Positions 5,208 to 7,296 of a stretch of DNA of 7,296 bases are shown piece after piece; positions within the stretch are counted from its first letter, which is position 1; each line of letters starts with the position of its first letter. The stretch is from JBFMGD01 sp040751775. Its GTDB lineage: Bacteria; Bacillota; Dethiobacteria; DTU022. The position numbers and the translations under genes were made by a program. Location: positions 1 through 7,296 of the forward strand of contig JBFMGD010000075.1 in NCBI GenBank assembly GCA_040751775.1. The letters run 5' to 3'. Under the pieces are notes generated by a model. It was not told where the DNA came from. It did no database searches and saw nothing but the letters and a program-made list of their open reading frames with translations.

Positions 5208-5299
5208 CAGGCGTCAGAAGCCAGGAGTCAGGAGCCGGAATGAAAGAACGGCTGTATGCGTATTCTGATAAGCTTTCTGATTATCTGAATTCTGAATAC
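5208..5299. repeat. Intergenic degenerate repeats (CAGGAGTCAGGAGC and TTCTGAAT types)
   Basis: The 149-base gap before etfB holds two low-complexity blocks. The first, 5208-5238, has staggered copies of GTCAGAAG, CAGGAGT and CAGGAGCC. The second, 5260-5299, has repeated TTCTGAT or TCTGAAT and is bounded by GTATTC and its complement GAATAC. Neither encodes a protein. They look like a dispersed intergenic repeat, similar in style to CAGGAGTCAGGAG repeats I recall from related clostridial genomes, but that could not be checked. Confidence 0.45.
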
Positions 5300-5334
5300 T
5301 TGAATAGTACTACTGGTAGGAGGTGGAGGTTTTA

Positions 5335-6126
5335 ATGAAAACTTTTGTTTGCATTAAGTATGTGCCCGACACATCGGAAGCCGTAGTTAAGGTCAATGCC
5401 GAGGGCACGGCGGTGGACAGCAGCCGCTTCTCTTTCGACATTAACGATGCCGATAACTATGCTGTGGAAGAGTCGGTTCAGATTAAAGAGAAACACGAAG
5501 GCACCGTCACCGTGCTCTCCATCGGCCCCAAGGAATCAGAAGTGATGATCCGCATGGCCATGGCCAAGGGATGCGACAACGCCGTCCGGATCGAGGACGG
5601 GCGCATTGCCGCTCATGACCCCCTGATGGTGGCCAAGGTGCTGGCCGGAGCGATCAAGGGGCAGGAGTTCGACCTGGTCCTGACCGGCTGCATGGCCGCC
5701 GATGACGGCCAGATGGTTACCGGGGTGGCGCTGGCCGAAGAGCTGGGCGTGGCCCATGCGGCCATGGTGAAAAAGGTGGAGCTGCTTGAGGGCGGCAAGA
5801 TCAAGGCCTATCGTGAACTCGAAGGCGGGTTGATGGAGGTGGTCGAGATCGCGCTTCCGGCTGTGCTCACCATTCAGACGGGTATCAACGAGCCCCGCTA
5901 TGCGCCGATCCGCGGCATCCGCGAGGCCCAGAAAAAAGAGCTTAAAGTGGTGAACCTGGACGAACTCGGTGTCGACGCCAGTGCTGTGGATGGCGGCGCC
6001 TCAAAAATAGTTTTGGAGAAGCTTTATATCCCCGAGGTTGTTTCCAGCGCGGAAGTGATCGAGGGCGACCCCGATCAGAAAGCGGAGAAACTGGCGTCGA
6101 TCCTGGTTAAAGGAGGCTTGGTCTAA
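5335..6126 (+). CDS. etfB: Electron transfer flavoprotein, beta subunit
   Basis: EtfB pairs with EtfA to form a heterodimer that accepts electrons from dehydrogenases or NADH and passes them on. The protein has 263 residues, usual for the family. It begins MKTFVCIKYVPDTSEAVVKV, carries TGCMAADDGQMVTGVALAEE (117-136) in the nucleotide-binding loop, and has the EtfB signature YRELEGGLMEVVEIALPAV (159-177). The loop differs from the DGDTAQVGP form of classical bifurcating EtfB and resembles variants with GxQxxDxGxxQ. ATG 5335 is chosen; GTG 5323 would overlap the ribosome binding site. Two Shine-Dalgarno-like runs precede it: AGGAGG (5318-5323) and GGAGG (5325-5329, 5 bases away). The gene directly abuts etfA. 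Whether this ETF bifurcates cannot be decided from the sequence alone. Confidence 0.93.
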   Translation: MKTFVCIKYVPDTSEAVVKVNAEGTAVDSSRFSFDINDADNYAVEESVQIKEKHEGTVTVLSIGPKESEVMIRMAMAKGCDNAVRIEDGRIAAHDPLMVAKVLAGAIKGQEFDLVLTGCMAADDGQMVTGVALAEELGVAHAAMVKKVELLEGGKIKAYRELEGGLMEVVEIALPAVLTIQTGINEPRYAPIRGIREAQKKELKVVNLDELGVDASAVDGGASKIVLEKLYIPEVVSSAEVIEGDPDQKAEKLASILVKGGLV

Positions 6127-7101
6127 ATGGGTAACGTTTTAGTATTGGCGGAACACCGCCAGGGTGTATTGAGGGATATCACATTTGAGATGCTGAACGT
6201 CGCCGCCGGTGTGGCCAAGGACCTGGGCGGCGAGGTTGAGGTGCTGCTTTTGGGCAGCGGTGTGGACGAGATGGCCAATAAAATCGCCGGCTACGGGGTA
6301 AAAGTTGCGGTTGTGGACGACCCCCTGCTGCAGAGCTTTAACGCCGATCAGTACCAGAAAGTGCTTTCCGCGGTGATCGATGCCCGCAAGCCCGCCCTGG
6401 TCATGGCCGGCCAGACCGCCCAGGGTGTGGATATGGCGCCCGCGCTGGCCGTGGAAAAAGGGCTGCCTTTTGTGGCCGATGTCATCGGCCTGGCCGTGGA
6501 CGGGGGAACCCTGAAGGCGACCCGGCAGCTTTACTCGGGCAAGGTTAACGCCGTGGTGGCGCTCAAGCCGGCGGACACCTACCTGGTCACCGTCCGTGAG
6601 GCCGCTTTTGAAGCGCCGGCCCCGTCGGCCGCGGGCGCCGTGGAGAAGCTCGATTCACCGTTAAAAGAAGAGCCGGCTTACCGCAAATTTGTGGAATATA
6701 TTGAGGCCGAAGTGGGCGACGTCGATATCACCCAGTCCGACATCCTGGTAGCGATCGGGCGCGGCCTGAAAGAAGATAAAAACCTGCCGGTAATCGAAGC
6801 GCTGGCCCGGGCGATCAAGGCCGACCTGTGCGGTTCTCGGGCCGCAGTGGATGCGGGCTGGCTGCCGCACGACCGCCAGGTGGGCACCTCCGGCAAAACG
6901 GTTAAACCGAAGCTCTATATCGCCATGGGTATTTCCGGCGCCTTCCAGCACGTGGCCGGGATGAAAGCGGCCAAAACAGTGGTGGCGATCAACAAGGATC
7001 CCGAAGCGCCCATCTTTACCGTGGCCGACTACGCCATCGTGGACGACCTGTTCAAGATCGTGCCGAAACTGACGGAGAAATTGAAGGAGCTGAAAGGGTA
7101 A
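6127..7101 (+). CDS. etfA: Electron transfer flavoprotein, alpha subunit
   Basis: EtfA holds the FAD in its C-terminal domain. At 324 residues it is the standard length and lacks the N-terminal ferredoxin extension of some clostridial EtfA proteins. The N-terminal domain starts MGNVLVLAEHRQGVLRDITF and includes VMAGQTAQGVDMAPALA. The FAD domain shows CGSRAAVDAGWLPHDRQVGT (235-254) continuing SGKT (255-258), then YIAMGISGAFQHVAGM, with SGAFQH at 270-275, and the usual NKDPEAPIFTVADYAIVDD, ending in a Lys/Leu-rich helix. The ATG follows the etfB stop directly (TAAATG), with AGGAGG (6111-6116) 10 bases upstream inside etfB, so the two are probably translationally coupled. It forms a heterodimer with the EtfB encoded just upstream. 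Confidence 0.95.
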   Translation: MGNVLVLAEHRQGVLRDITFEMLNVAAGVAKDLGGEVEVLLLGSGVDEMANKIAGYGVKVAVVDDPLLQSFNADQYQKVLSAVIDARKPALVMAGQTAQGVDMAPALAVEKGLPFVADVIGLAVDGGTLKATRQLYSGKVNAVVALKPADTYLVTVREAAFEAPAPSAAGAVEKLDSPLKEEPAYRKFVEYIEAEVGDVDITQSDILVAIGRGLKEDKNLPVIEALARAIKADLCGSRAAVDAGWLPHDRQVGTSGKTVKPKLYIAMGISGAFQHVAGMKAAKTVVAINKDPEAPIFTVADYAIVDDLFKIVPKLTEKLKELKG

Positions 7102-7103
7102 CC

Positions 7104-7130
7104 TCGCACCTCAAGGAAGGCCTTGTGCGA
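7104..7130 (+). other. Intercistronic hairpin between etfA and hdrA
   Basis: TCGCA (7104-7108) pairs with TGCGA (7126-7130), and CAAGG (7112-7116) with CCTTG (7121-7125), with a 3-base bulge (CCT) and an AAGG loop. No T-run follows, so full termination is unlikely. It could protect the upstream message or mark an RNA-processing point that sets different levels of Etf and HdrA. Confidence 0.5.
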
Positions 7131-7161
7131 AGGCCCAATCTCCGCGGGAGGGATAAATAGA

Positions 7162-7296
7162 TTGACGACGGAAAAACCGAAACTGGGCGTCTACATCTGT
7201 CACTGCGGGATTAACATCGCCGCGACCGTGGATGTGGAGGCGGTAACCGAATACGCTTTACAGCTGCCCAACGTGAAAGTGGCGCGCAATTACTCT
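7162..7296 (+). CDS. hdrA: HdrA-like heterodisulfide reductase flavoprotein subunit, N-terminus (3' truncated by window)
   Basis: HdrA is the FAD and iron-sulfur subunit of heterodisulfide reductase-type complexes, the site of flavin-based bifurcation in methanogens. Only 45 codons are visible: MTTEKPKLGVYICHCGINIA followed by ATVDVEAVTEYALQLPNVKV and ARNYS. The GVYICHCGxNI start (Cys13, Cys15) followed by VDVEAVxEYAxxLPNVxVAR is the typical HdrA N-terminus. The start is TTG 7162, with GGGAGG (7146-7151) about 10 bases upstream; no ATG is available. It follows etfA by 60 bases on the same strand and probably belongs to the same operon. The main FAD domain, further clusters and any Sec codon lie outside the window. 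Confidence 0.85.
   Translation, partial: MTTEKPKLGVYICHCGINIAATVDVEAVTEYALQLPNVKVARNYS

Overview
This window most likely comes from an anaerobic, endospore-forming Firmicute of the Desulfotomaculum/Pelotomaculum/Moorella type. That is an inference from three things: a selenocysteine (Sec) incorporation locus, a Spo0E-like sporulation phosphatase with a Spo0A box in its promoter, and an Hdr/Etf electron-transfer cluster. Low-GC-type ribosome binding sites support it. No taxonomic search was possible.

Left part (1-3210), Sec locus. It opens inside selB, the Sec-specific elongation factor, of which the C-terminal half is visible. selB is followed by a hairpin and then by debris: the N-terminal lobe of a protein-kinase-like gene, a frameshifted scrap of the same domain, and the C-terminal end of a TM2-type membrane protein. 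A clear sigma-A-type promoter (TTGCCA, 17 bp, TATAAT) then drives a small AT-rich gene whose centre is seven tandem 21-bp repeats encoding perfect coiled-coil heptads. Twenty bases on is selD, selenophosphate synthetase. selD is itself a selenoprotein gene: codon 17 is an in-frame TGA at the catalytic cysteine position, followed by a bacterial SECIS-like hairpin with a GGUUC loop. A conventional gene call begins at the ATG at 2220 and loses the first 20 residues, including the active site.

Middle part (3206-4054), AT-rich and regulatory. Two small genes lie on the minus strand. One is a 52-residue Spo0E-like protein that overlaps the end of selD tail to tail, with a candidate Spo0A box between its -35 and -10. 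The other encodes an unrecognised 51-residue protein. Between them lies a 50-bp inverted repeat. Upstream of the electron-transfer operon there are paired CTAGGTAAA repeats, a second TGTCGAA site, and a GC-rich nested stem-loop overlapping a possible short coupled leader ORF.

Right part (4055-7296), electron-transfer operon on the plus strand. It holds a soluble HdrD-like protein (two [4Fe-4S] ferredoxin motifs plus two CCG domains), then etfB, etfA and the first 45 codons of an HdrA-like flavoprotein. This suggests a complex that passes electrons between an ETF flavin centre and a heterodisulfide-reductase-type module, possibly by flavin-based bifurcation or confurcation. HdrA-containing enzymes of these organisms are often selenium-dependent, so the two halves may be functionally linked, but nothing visible in this window proves that.
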